Below are positions 19,148 through 29,200 of a DNA stretch of 59,369 nt, in pieces. The notes below the pieces were generated by a model. That model was not told where the DNA came from. It saw only the letters and a program-made list of their open reading frames with translations, and made no database searches. The position numbers were made by a program, and so were the translations under genes. Within the stretch, counting starts at the first letter, position 1, and each line of letters opens with the position of its first letter. Source of the DNA: Thecamonas trahens ATCC 50062 (lineage: Eukaryota; Apusozoa; Apusomonadida; Apusomonadidae); the NCBI RefSeq assembly GCF_000142905.1, contig NW_013657619.1, positions 93,929-153,297 on the forward strand. Direction: 5' to 3'.

Positions 19148-19262
19148 CCTGCCGAGTAGCTGGCCAACTAGCCTCATAAATCAATCCGTCGTGTTGCGCA
19201 CGTAGCTCACAGTCCTGATACAGCCCACGTCACACCACACTGATACACTTGTCTCGCCGACC

Positions 19263-19835
19263 ATGGCGCTCCGATGGCCGTGGCAACGATGGTATCCTCT
19301 CCACCACGCCATCTGCCGCCCATCGCCCAGCGATGCGTTGCAATTTGCCGCCTCCACCGGATCCTGCGTCTTCTGTCGCCTGCCTGATCCCTCGCCTCTG
19401 CCCGGGCCGCCGCAAGCCGCTCTTCCCAGCTTCGTCGTCATGCCCGACGCGCGACCGCGCGCGACCAAGCACAACCTCGTCATTCCCACCAGCCACATCG
19501 GACTCGACGACCTTGTTGCCAAGCCTGATGCTGTCACAGTACTTTATCATCTTGCTCGCCTCGCCCTCGACAGCCTCGGCCGGAGCAAGATCAAGCCAGA
19601 AGACGGCCTTGTCGCGCCCGATCTCCGCATCGGCTTTCACCCGCCGCCGTTCTGCTCGCACCCACACCTCCATCTCCACGCCATCGAACTTCCCTTTACC
19701 AGCCACGCCAACTCGCTCCGCTTTGCCGCCAACTCGCTCCACTTTGGTTATGTCTCGCTCGCCCAAGTCATCGATCTCGTCGCCGCCCGCGACGCCTCCG
19801 CCTACACCGCCGCCTCTCGACCGCCGTCCCCATGA
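19263..19835 (+). CDS. Histidine-triad (HIT) protein, HINT3-like
   Basis: 190 residues, single exon. HIT proteins hydrolyse nucleotide phosphoramidates and related adenylates. An N-terminal CVFC motif (about residues 36-39) begins the fold. PRATKHNLVIPTSHIGLDDL is the standard strand and helix, and IGFHPPPFCSHPHLHLHAIELP holds the triad HxHxHxx. The phrase GFHPPPF plus HLHLHAI is closest to the HINT3/aprataxin-like branch. After the triad comes FTSHANSLRFAANSLHFGYVSLAQVIDL, similar to the C-terminal part of HINT3. The tail is Ala/Ser/Pro-rich. No targeting signal is obvious. Confidence 0.88.
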   Translation: MALRWPWQRWYPLHHAICRPSPSDALQFAASTGSCVFCRLPDPSPLPGPPQAALPSFVVMPDARPRATKHNLVIPTSHIGLDDLVAKPDAVTVLYHLARLALDSLGRSKIKPEDGLVAPDLRIGFHPPPFCSHPHLHLHAIELPFTSHANSLRFAANSLHFGYVSLAQVIDLVAARDASAYTAASRPPSP

Positions 19836-20194
19836 CCATCCGCCGCCGTCCGCCTCCTTCACCACCACCGCCACCACCACCACCACCACCACCACTGCAG
19901 AAGCACTACCTCGCCACTTGTACCCGCTACCTCCCCCCATCCCCCTCCCCCCCCCCCCCTTGCCTCCCCTTCAATCCCCGCGCCGCCATCGCTAGACAAC
20001 AGCCAACCCAGCCAGCCAACAGAGCACAGCCATTGCCCACATCCACGATCATCGGATGATGGCACGCTACACTGGTGGCGACATGGGCGATGTGTGCATG
20101 GTGCGGGTGCTGTGCCCTCTACTTCTCTGGTTGAGCACTCTCCTCTCCCCTCACTCTTGCCATCGGCCACACTTCGCTCACCCACCGGGTCATC
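19836..20194. other. Intergenic region, CCA repeats and C-rich stretches
   Basis: Contains a (CCA)n stretch at about 19857-19900 and C-rich runs near 19950-19965. No gene was recognised. Confidence 0.6.
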
Positions 20195-21277
20195 ATGGGC
20201 ATGTCCAGGGCGGCCAAAGTGGCTGAGGGGAATGAGAGCGGAAGTGGAGAGATGCTCGAGAACAAGAGGTCGACCGAGCACAGCAGCGCAGCCTCGCACT
20301 CGTCATCCGAGTTGGTGTCGTCGACGGAAAAGGATGTTGTCGAGGAGAAAGGCAGCATGGGCTCCAGAGTTGTCGAGGATAACGAGAGGCTGGCCAGGTG
20401 GAGGCGAAAGTCGCGGGCAGGCCGGCGCGGAATCAAGATCGCTGGAGTTGGAGCTGTTGTCATTGCTCTAACTACTCTGATTGTGCCGCTCGTCATGGGC
20501 TACGCCCGCAACGGATCCATGATGGGCTTGGCCTTTCCGGGCCCAGCAACGGTGGCGCTCCTTGCGCTGGCCGGACTGGTCAGCCATCGCGCCCACCCGC
20601 TCGAGATCTGGGTCGTTCCGGTTATATTCGCCTTTATCCCCTTTGTGGCTTCCTTTACCGTTGCTGGTGGCTATCTCCCCATGTTTGTCTCGACCTACAC
20701 CGAGCTGTACACTGGGCCGATGCCTGCGGCGGGAAGCGCGGGCATGGAGCGGATGCTGGCGCCCGGCATCTCGTGGGCGCGGCTCGATGCCGGCTCGTAC
20801 GAGGTGCTGGCCAACCACACGGCGGTGATGATGAAGAGAAACAGGCACGGCGATATTGCGCCGTGGGCTGCAGTGGCGCCGCTGGTGCCGGCGTGTGGCG
20901 CCGGAGGCTGCACCGGCCCGCGGACAGTTGTGGCCTGGATTGTTGGCTGTCCTTCGTTTGAGTGCGACGGGCGGGTGCCCAAGCTTCCGATCATGACCTC
21001 GAGCGAGCACCTGGTGCGGAGCGATATGCGTCTGTTTGGCCGGATCTACGGCTCGTTTGGCGCCGGCATTGCCTCGTCGGTGGCCTCGTTTGGTCCGGAC
21101 CTTGTCCTGGGCTCGAGCTTTGCCACCTTTGAGCTGACGAGCCTCGCCGAGGCACGGCTGCGATTCGGCCTCCTTGCGCTACTCACGCCTATTTTCTCGC
21201 CGATGGTCACCTGCTTAATGATCGGTTGGGTGTGGTTCGACCTGCTCCCGCCGGACCGGGTCGGCGCCTGGGGCTAG
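20195..21277 (+). CDS. Unknown membrane protein, about four TM segments
   Basis: 360 residues. The first 70 are hydrophilic, Ser/Glu-rich and probably cytosolic, ending in a basic cluster RLARWRRKSRAGRRG. TM segments are predicted at about 80-103 (IAGVGAVVIALTTLIVPLVM), 110-130 (LAFPGPATVALLALAGLV), 138-160 (VVPVIFAFIPFVASFTVAGG) and 328-350 (LLALLTPIFSPMVTCLMIGW). Between the third and fourth lies a loop of about 170 residues with four or more Cys (ACGAGGC, VGCPSFEC) and an NHT glycosylation site, so it is likely lumenal or extracellular. The family is not recognised. The gene ends 80 bp from the stop of the convergent MT-A70 gene. Confidence 0.75.
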   Translation: MGMSRAAKVAEGNESGSGEMLENKRSTEHSSAASHSSSELVSSTEKDVVEEKGSMGSRVVEDNERLARWRRKSRAGRRGIKIAGVGAVVIALTTLIVPLVMGYARNGSMMGLAFPGPATVALLALAGLVSHRAHPLEIWVVPVIFAFIPFVASFTVAGGYLPMFVSTYTELYTGPMPAAGSAGMERMLAPGISWARLDAGSYEVLANHTAVMMKRNRHGDIAPWAAVAPLVPACGAGGCTGPRTVVAWIVGCPSFECDGRVPKLPIMTSSEHLVRSDMRLFGRIYGSFGAGIASSVASFGPDLVLGSSFATFELTSLAEARLRFGLLALLTPIFSPMVTCLMIGWVWFDLLPPDRVGAWG

Positions 21278-21357
21278 ACCGCCGGCGGCGGCGGCGGTGG
21301 CGGCGGTGGTGGTGGTGTGGTTCACGGCTGCAGACACAGCGAGATGGCCGGCGAGGC

Positions 21358-23123
21358 TCAGAGTGCGCCAGTGGCGACGGGCGCGACCGCCATTGGCAGC
21401 GGGGTATCACGCGATGGCGGCAGCACGCTAGCAACCAGCGGGACGCTGGCGGGCGGCACGTCGATGACGTCGAGCGTGTCCATCGGATGGGTCGGCGGCA
21501 CGACCGAGACGTCAACGATGGCCTCCCAGGTCGGGATGGGCTGGTCAAGCGCAGTTGGCGGAGCCCAGACGTTGAGCAGGCGTGAGTACGGCAGCAGGGT
21601 ACGGATGGTCTCGTAGACCTGGGTTGGCTTCTTGCGCAGCTCCGGATCGCGCATAAAGTCAAAGATGACGTCAGTGTTGCGCTGGTGGCGGAGGTCGAGC
21701 GAGCGGCCGCACTTGCGAAAGATGAGCAGCGTGAGCTTGGACGACTTGAAGACCGATGAAGGCGACTCGTGGAACTTGTGGTTGCGGTTGAGGACGATCC
21801 ACACCAAGTTCTCGACGTACTTGAGGCCCCAGGCCTCAAAGATGCGCACAACATGCGGGAGCGTGAGCTTGTCGGTCCACACAAAGATGAGGCCGCCCGG
21901 GAAGAGCGCGTCCGAGAGGCGTAGCTCTTCGAGCTGCGAGATGGAGATCGAGTTGGGGAAGGCCGGCTCCGAGTCGAGGCGGAGGGTGGGTGAGAGCAGG
22001 ATGCCCTCGTAGCCCTCGCCAAAGACATCCCAAGGCGTGCGGAGAATGTCGGCGACGCGGACGGTACCGGGCGACCGGCCGTGCTCCGAGAGGCCAACAA
22101 GGTGAGAGGCCTCCATGAGATCGGGCGGGAGCGACGACGGCGGCTGGCCGGCGGGCCGGATGCGGTGGCACCATGTCCGCAGCTGGGGGTACTCGGGCAG
22201 GCGGATGTACTGCGGCTGACGCGGGTCGACGTCCTTTTCGCGCTTCTTGAACACAAACTTGCGGCCAAACTCGTCCAGCAGTTCGCAGCGCATGAACGAG
22301 GTCCGCGGCTTGGGCACCGACGCCTTGGCCTTCTTGGCCGCCGCCCGCGCCGCCTTGCGCTCGCGGATCTTCTGCGCTCGCATCTCGCGCCGCAGCCGTG
22401 CCTCCTCCATCTTGCGCGCCTTGGCTTCCAGCCGTCGCGCCTTCTTCAACGCCGCTGCCGCCCGCCTCGCCTCCATCTTGGCCTCCATCTTGGACGACTG
22501 CGACCGCTTGCGCTTGCGCTTCTTCGGCTTGGCCGCATACTCAAGATCCCACCATCCGTCGTCCTCCAGCACCGCCACAAACGCCGCGTCGTCGTCGTCC
22601 GACTCGGAGTTTTCGAAAAACGCCTCGTTTTGCTCCAAGAACCGGTCCAGCTCGGCCTTGTCTGCCGCCACGTCGCCCGACTCGAACACAAAATCAGTCT
22701 GCAGCAGCGTGACTGGCTGCAGCGACGTCATCCGAAACACCTCCTCCAGCTGTGCCTGCGTCAGTTCCTGTGAGCCCGACTGTGCCGGCATCGACGCCCT
22801 GGTCGTATCCACCCCGCGATCCTCATCTCCGCCATCCGCTACCACCTCACCGATCGCAGTTGCCTCGGCCGCCGACACCTCGGCCGCCTCGGCCTGGGCC
22901 GCCGCCTCAGCGGCAGCCTTGGCCTTGACCGACTCCAGGGCTTCAAACTTGCGCATGATCGACTCGATCGATTCAAAGTCCTCCGCGTATCCCACATACA
23001 GCGATGCCCTGTGATGTCCTGCGTGAGTTACTTGACGTGGCGAGCGAGTCTCTGTAGCAGCTGGCTGCCAACACTGTCACCGTTGCAGCTGATCAAGGCC
23101 ATCAACACAGAAGGCGTCGACAT
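21358..23123 (-). CDS. MT-A70 family protein lacking DPPW (METTL14/MTA9-like non-catalytic subunit)
   Basis: Members methylate adenine in RNA or DNA, often as an active plus inactive pair. The likely first exon is 23123-23081 (MSTPSVLMALISCN), then a 62-bp intron (GTGACA..CGCAG), then 23018-21358; 567 residues in total. The stretch from 22995 downwards is open but lacks an ATG, hence the proposed exon. The N-terminal half is acidic, then very Lys/Arg-rich (KPKKRKRKRSQ, KKARRLEAKARKMEEARLRREM). The MT-A70 fold follows: IRLPEYPQLRTWCHRIRPA, YEGILLSPTLRLD, GGLIFVWTDKLTLPHVVRIF, WGLKYVENLVWIVLNRNHKF, and KKPTQVYETIRTLLPYSRLLNVWAPP. The DPPW catalytic motif is replaced by SPTL. By analogy with METTL14 (EPPL) it should partner an active enzyme. 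First exon moderate, family strong. Confidence 0.8.
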
Positions 23124-23565
23124 TGATGCCGTCGGCGTCCACAACTGCACACCGATCATGATGATGATCGTGACGATGACGATGATGATGATGATCTTGA
23201 TCGTGCATGTGGCGTTGTACGGACATATATAATGCGTGTGTGTATGTAGTGGGGGGGGGGGGGGAGCCATGGGTTGGTTGGCACTATTGGTTGCCATTCA
23301 TCACCATTCGTTGCCATTCATCACCATATCGTTACCGTTCGTTGCCAATGATCACACCCTTGGCTACACTCTCGGTTGCCTGCCGAGCGGTCACTCCGCT
23401 GGCTCGACGGCTTGAGATTTCCTCACATTTACCTGTGCTGGCCATCTTTGCCAGCATATCGTGCCAATTGGCACGGGCCCCATCGCTAGCTCGCGTACAC
23501 ACGAGATCAAGACCCCACATCCGTCGCCAGCTGCTGGCCACCGCCACCGGCCACCACTCGTCGCC
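23124..23565. other. Divergent intergenic region
   Basis: Between the MT-A70 gene and the centrin-like gene. It contains GAT/ATG triplet repeats (23155-23200), a TATATAAT-like sequence near 23225 that could serve the minus-strand gene about 100 bp away, a G14 run (23251-23264) and CCATTCGTTG-type direct repeats at about 23288-23345. Confidence 0.5.
23288..23345. repeat. Short direct repeats (GTTGCCATTCATCACCATTC type)
   Basis: About four imperfect copies of a 10-20 base unit (GTTGCCATTC, ATCACCATTC, GTTGCCATTC, ATCACCATAT) between divergent genes. Possible regulatory or simple repeat. Confidence 0.6.
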
Positions 23566-24441
23566 ATGTCCGCCAACCCGCCGGGTGCCCAGGCCATTCA
23601 ACGGATGGCTGCAGAGGTCTCCGCCACCCATGCCTCGGTCACCTCGTCGCCCATGCCTTCGTCTCTGTCTGCAGGTTCTCTAGCGCCCACAGGGCGGGCT
23701 CGCGAGCGTGGTGCTGCTGCAGGGACCGCCGGCGGCGCGAGCGGCTCGCCGGGTGGCGCCGCGTCTGTGGCAGGGCCGAGCATCGGCGGCAATGCCACCG
23801 GCGTGTCAGGCTCACTCGGCAGACGGAAGAAGAAGCGGCTGCCCGAGTTTGATGATGACACCCGGGCCGATCTGGCCAAGGCCTTTGCCTTTCTCGACCA
23901 CGATGGCTCGGGCCGCATCGGTCCGGCAGAGCTCAAGATCGCGTTTGAAGCCCTCGGCAAGCGCCCGAGCCAGGAGGAGCTGAAGAAGATCGTGGCTCAC
24001 TACGGGAAGCGGGAGGCATCGCTTGATTTTGACCAGTTTGTCACCATCATGCGCGAGAAGATGTGGGAGGAGGATACCGACGAGGACATCTCCCGCGCCT
24101 ACGTCCTCTTCAATGCGCCCGAGCCCTTCCTCGACACCTCAGTCCTCTTCCCGCCGCCGCCCGACCAGGTCCGCGCCAACTCCTCCACCCTTGACAAGCT
24201 TGTCGAGTCTGCCGATGGCATTTCTTTTGACGACCTCGCTCGCATTGCAGAGCTTGTGGGCGAGGAGCTCACCCACGAGGATCTGCAGGAGATGATGGAG
24301 GAGGCCTTCCTCGCCGGCGGCTCCTCCGCCCAGCGCCGCTACGTCCCGCTTGACGATGCCGGCTATCCCGACCTGCGCATCACCCGCGAGATGTTCGAAA
24401 AGGTCATGCGCGAGGGTGCGCGCTCCTTCACGGGCTCGTAG
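23566..24441 (+). CDS. Centrin-like EF-hand protein
   Basis: 291 residues from the ATG at 23566 (MSANPPGAQAIQRM). The first 85 residues are Ser/Ala/Gly-rich and disordered, ending in a basic patch GRRKKKRLPEF. Next comes a canonical EF-hand: LAKAFAFLDHDGSGRIGPAELKIAFEALG, with a full DxDxSGR loop. A second, weaker hand follows (VAHYGKREASLDFDQFVTIM), then a stretch EDTDEDISRAYVLFNAPEPF. After a proline-rich insert comes a third region (ISFDDLARIAELVGEELTHEDLQEMMEEAF) and a terminal helix. The order and the phrase EALGKRPSQEELKKIV resemble centrin, which organises basal bodies. The long N-terminus and insert set it apart. It ends 3 bp before the stop of the next, convergent gene. Confidence 0.8.
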   Translation: MSANPPGAQAIQRMAAEVSATHASVTSSPMPSSLSAGSLAPTGRARERGAAAGTAGGASGSPGGAASVAGPSIGGNATGVSGSLGRRKKKRLPEFDDDTRADLAKAFAFLDHDGSGRIGPAELKIAFEALGKRPSQEELKKIVAHYGKREASLDFDQFVTIMREKMWEEDTDEDISRAYVLFNAPEPFLDTSVLFPPPPDQVRANSSTLDKLVESADGISFDDLARIAELVGEELTHEDLQEMMEEAFLAGGSSAQRRYVPLDDAGYPDLRITREMFEKVMREGARSFTGS

Positions 24442-24444
24442 TGT

Positions 24445-25496
24445 TTACCGCCCCGCCTCGTCGGCAAACCGGACGCGGCCACGCCGCGCGCGCTGGCTGC
24501 CTCCCACTCGCGCTGTCACCCTCAGCCCATTGCCGCGAATCTCCACCCGCCGCCCACCACCGCTGCCGATCGCGCGACCGCGCCGCGCCTCGGCTCGCTC
24601 CAGTGAGAACAGGCCTGGCGGCCGGAGGTTCGGGTCGAACAGGCCCGGCCCGAGCGTGCCGTCGCACAGCTTGCGCCGCCGCTGCCCCGATGCCTCGGCA
24701 CGTACCACGCGCATCCGTGTCCCGTCGTTCCCTGCGCGGACGTGGATCACCAGCTTGGCCGCTGGTCCATCCGCCGAGCTCCCTGGCCGCAGCAGTCCCG
24801 ACATCGACTGCCGCAGCTGGTCGAGCGACGAGACCGACGACAAGGAGTCGACCGACGCCTGTGCTTCGAGCCTGTCACGCCGTAAACTAGATGTGCTATC
24901 GGGGACAGCCTCCAGCTCGGCCTCTATCTCGAGACGTGCCGCCACCTCGGCCCGGAGCTCCGACTCAACCTGCTGCCTCGCGATCACCTCGTTCTTCAGC
25001 CGCAGCCGCAGCTCCGCAATCTCTGCCCGGCAAGCCGCGTGCCCGTCGCTGCCTCTATCTATCGGGAGGTCCAGCTCCTGCTGCGACTGTGCCAGCGACG
25101 CCTCGGCCTTGGCGATCACTTCAGATATCCGCGATGAGACCCGGAGGCTCTCAGACTCGACGAGCTGCGACAGTCGCATGCTCGCAGAGCCGTCGGCGTT
25201 GCCATCTCCGGCCTCGGTCTCGGGTGCGACTAGCGGCCCCGCATACGCGTGCAGCTGCGCCAAATACGGCGATGCAGACCCATCCCATGATCCAAGGTCC
25301 ATCGATAGTCCCCGCAGTGCGTCCATCAGCGAGAGCGCCGCCTCGTCCGAGTCATCGTCCTCTGCCGCATGCTGACGCTGCAGACTGTCGGCCAGCGGCG
25401 AGACCATCGCTGACGACACCAGTTCCATCGCCGGTGACGCCGAACGCTGCCGTCTGCGCACCAACGCGGGCATCATTGCCCCGCCGCTCGCCGACC

Positions 25497-25540
<44 letters not shown>

Positions 25541-26082
25541 AGCACGCCCCTCCCAACACTTGCCGCCGCCACAGCCTGCATGCCCTGCTGGACCTCCATC
25601 GCGCGCGCGACGTGCATTACCCTTGCCTGCATCACACCGCCATCATCATTACCGTTGCTCTCCCCGCCGTTGACGATCGCCACGGTGTCGGAACCACGAC
25701 CTCCATGACTGCCACCGCCGCCGCCGCCCCCAGCACCTGCCACTGCTGCTGCTGCTGCTGCTGCTGCTGCACCACTCCGCCGCCCCATCAGCGATGACTG
25801 CCACAACTCGTCACCACGCTCGCCACCACTTCCGCTTCTGCTTCCGCTTCCGCCCAGTCTGGCACCGTGCCTTCTTTGCCGGTTGGCCTTCTTCCGCAGC
25901 GCATAGTGCGCCGTCAGGGCAGCCGACCGCGCCCGACGAGGCTCCCACGACGCGCTTGGGGAGACAGGCGCGGGGTGCACAGGCTGCGGAGTGGCCGACG
26001 GCGCAGGCCCTCGCTGCCCAAGCCAAGCCTGTCGTCGACCATCTCGCCGTGCTTCTCCCTCGCGCCGCCTTTGTCTACGCAT
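24445..26082 (-). CDS. Unknown coiled-coil/low-complexity protein
   Basis: About 545 residues from the ATG at 26082 (MRRQRRREGEARRDGRRQAW). The N-terminal 170 residues are basic, then Gly/Ala-rich, including a poly-Ala run from a GCA/GCC array and an (SG)n run from a 6-bp repeat. Residues of about 280-400 predict a coiled coil: SLRVSSRISEVIAKAEASLA, then AEIAELRLRLKNEVIARQ, then VESELRAEVAARLEIEAELE. The C-terminal 100 residues are basic (VIHVRAGNDGTRMRVVRAEA, then RRRKLCDGTLGPGLFDP, then VEIRGNGLRVTARVGG) and may form a small beta domain. The family is not recognised. It converges on the centrin-like gene with a 3-bp gap. Confidence 0.6.
25499..25540. repeat. GAGCCC hexanucleotide microsatellite, seven copies
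   Basis: Seven perfect tandem copies, in frame, encoding (SG)n in the minus-strand coiled-coil protein. A six-base unit keeps the reading frame whatever the copy number. Confidence 0.95.
25743..25772. repeat. CTG trinucleotide repeat (poly-Ala)
   Basis: About ten CTG-type triplets on the plus strand; read on the minus strand in frame they encode a poly-Ala run. Confidence 0.85.
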
Positions 26083-26242
26083 CCTCCGCAAAGCCAAGTC
26101 TGGCGCCAAAGCCAGCGTCAGGGCTGAGCCCGCCAGCGCTCGCCCGCCTCGGCGCCAAAGGCCGGCACGCCGTCGTGCTCACCACACAATTCAATCGCGG
26201 CTATCGGTGTGACTGGACGCTAGTCGGGAGAAGATATGGCTG

Positions 26243-29200
26243 CTACGCACGAGGCTCGATGAGGAGTGACCGGTCGTAGAGAGCGTCATCGTCGGGGTAA
26301 GCGAGTTCGGCGTCGGTGGTGCTCGCCCGGAGGAGGTTGAGGAGGTCAGGGTAGGGAACAAAGTCGTAGGTGAGCGCAGTCTGCCAGCGGACAATCTTGT
26401 GGACCACGTGCTCGGCGACGTATGCGCCCTTACGCATGTTGATAAGCCCAGTCTCCGCGTCGATGTCTGGGTTCGCCTCGTCCATCTTGAACAGATCCTG
26501 CAGGTACTGGCCAAGGTACGGGATAAAGGTCGGAAGCGGGTCGAGAAGCGCGGCGTCGGGCTCAAACGACCGCGGACCGGCACCGCGCGCCGGATCAAAC
26601 AGCAGTGTCCGCAGCTGGTCGAGTACCGCCCGCAACTCGTCCGGAACGAGCGCCCACGACGCGTGCAGCCGCTTGATCGGTGTCGAGACTAGCGCAGAGA
26701 CGACCTCCATCAGCCCGTTGGCGTTGGCCAACTCCCCCAGAGCGTGGGCCACCCGAATGTATGCCTCGAGCACGCAGGCACGCGCCTCAGGCGTCGGCTC
26801 CTCGAGCACCGCCACCTGGAACCGACGGACCATGGCGTCAAAGTGATTGATAAAGGCAAGGATGTTGGGCGCGAGCGCGTGGGCCTGCGCATGCTTCCAC
26901 GCCTTGTCGAAAAACTCCTCCGGCCGGATCCGCCGGAACAGCTGCGACTCGTAGAGGCACATCTGCCGCGCCACCTCGATCGGATTTGCCGACGCCAATG
27001 ACGGCGGCCCGCTCGCCACACGAGGCCGCGGCGGATCGACCACCGCCACAGGCGGCGGCCCGGCCTCGCCAAACACAAGAATCGGGTGCATGCAGTCGCC
27101 GCGGTTGTTCGCCTCCAGCAGCTCCAAAAGATATTCGGCCTCGGCGACCATCCCCATCCGCGGAAGCAAGACTCCACACAGCGTCCGCAGCAGCTCTGCC
27201 GGTTCCGGATCGGTGCCAAAGTCGACGTGCGAGAGCGCGAGCCATCGCTTGAGAACGTAGACAACACGCGCAAGGCCCCAGCTTGCCGCAGATGGTGCAG
27301 CAAGCGACGCAAACGGATCATCCGCCCCGTGCGCTTCCGCCAGCCGACAGAGCCGGACCATTGCCGCCTCCATCAGCTGCGTCGGCGAGAGGAACCGCCG
27401 GTACGAGACCAGGAAGGCATCGACAAAGCTGTCGTCCGGCGACGACAGCGCGTGGTAGACTAGCCCGCGGATGTTGCCCGACACCACGTGCCGCCGGGAC
27501 AGCAGCCGGGAAACGGTGCCCCTGCTGTCGGTCGACGGCGGGCCGGAGCTCTCTGTGGTCACCTCAGCCGCGACCGGACACAGTCCCGGCGCCGTCCACG
27601 GCGAGTGCTCGCACCCGTCGGCGCCGAGGACGCCAACTAATGCCGCCATTTGCCCGGCGGCAGTGCCAGCCAGCTCAGGCGCCGCCATGACGTGTGCCTC
27701 GTGGAGGAGTGCCACCAGCTGCCGCTTCTCCAGATGCAGTCGCAGATTCTCCGCCGCCATGACTGCCAGTTGGTGGGCAACAAGCCTGTTGTGCTTGGCC
27801 ACGTCGGCGGCGGCAACCTGCATCGAGTTGAGGACTTGGAAGAGGCCGGCCTTGGTCCGCGGCTTGCGCCGCCGCCGCCGCCGCGGCCGGCCTCCGCGCC
27901 TCCCGGCCTCCATCGCCACCACCGCAGGCATTGACGCATGCTGGCCAACAATGACCATCGAGCTAAAGTCCGAGTCGTGGCCGCCGTCACCAACATCGTC
28001 GTCGTACGAGTACTCGTCGCCGTCGGATCGCAGCTCCAAGTCAAGCGTGCTAAAGACTTCGGTAAACGACCGCGCGCGCTGCCGCGGTGGCCTGGCGTCC
28101 AGCGACGAGTACAACGCTGTGAGGCCCAATCTGCCACTTCCGCCGCCGACCCCGCCAGCGCCTGGCTGCGGTGCAAGCAGCGCACCCGGCGCCACTCCAC
28201 GAACAAGCGCGGGCGCAAAGGCTGCCGCTCCGGTCACATGGTCCGTCAGCAGCTCCATCGTCTTGATCAGCTTGTCCCCAAGCTCTACAAGGTGATACGC
28301 ATCCCAGCAAATGACTGCATTGCCGACAGCAAGAATGACCAGCACAAACAGCATGAGCACCACGTTCAGCGCAGCTTGGATCCGCAGCGTGTGCGAGACG
28401 TTGAACCGCGCCACAGACGTGTCGGTCGTAACCGTCTCAATGAACGTGTTCCGCACCAGCCGCATGTCAAAGTCGCCGCCGAGCACCACCGTGTTGTTCA
28501 CCACCAGCTGCACCGCGCGCACCGACGACGAGTACGGCTGCAGGTAGAGCGGGATGACAGATTGGAGCGCATGCTGCGGATCCAGCTGCCACGCGCCCTC
28601 AACCGCATTGAGCCCGGCCTGTGCATGCGGCTGCCACTCGAGCGGCCATTGGAGGAGAGTCGCCGCAATAAAGAGGAGGAGCACAAGCGCAGTCACCTTG
28701 TTGGTCGTCGATTGGATGATGACCTCGCCAAACCGGAACGACGGCGGGCCTGGTTTGCTCGGCGACGTTGCGGCCTGCTTGGTCGGCAGCGCAAAGAACG
28801 AGGTGTTCATCCCGACAGCCTCGTCACCAGCGCCCGGCACCGCTTCGTCGAGCGCGTCCACTGGGTGTGGCTGCTGCTTGACGATCTTCTCGATACGAAC
28901 CAGTGTGAGCAGCCGTGCTGCCCGCGCAGACACCCGCGCCTCCCGCCCAGCCTTGGCCAGCTTGAACGACGCCGACGAGAGCAAGTCGACGCCAAACAGC
29001 GCCGCAAAGTCGGGCGCAAACGAGAGTAGAGTCACTGCATCGAGGATGAAAAAGAACGAGGTGAGGTACTCGCGCCCGCGCACAATCGCCGTCACCGCCA
29101 TCTCTACCACAAACATGACAAAAACAACAAGCTTGAGCAGGAGAAGGAAGAACGGAAGATTGGCATCTCGCGGATCCGGCAGCTCGGCCAGCACCTCGAT

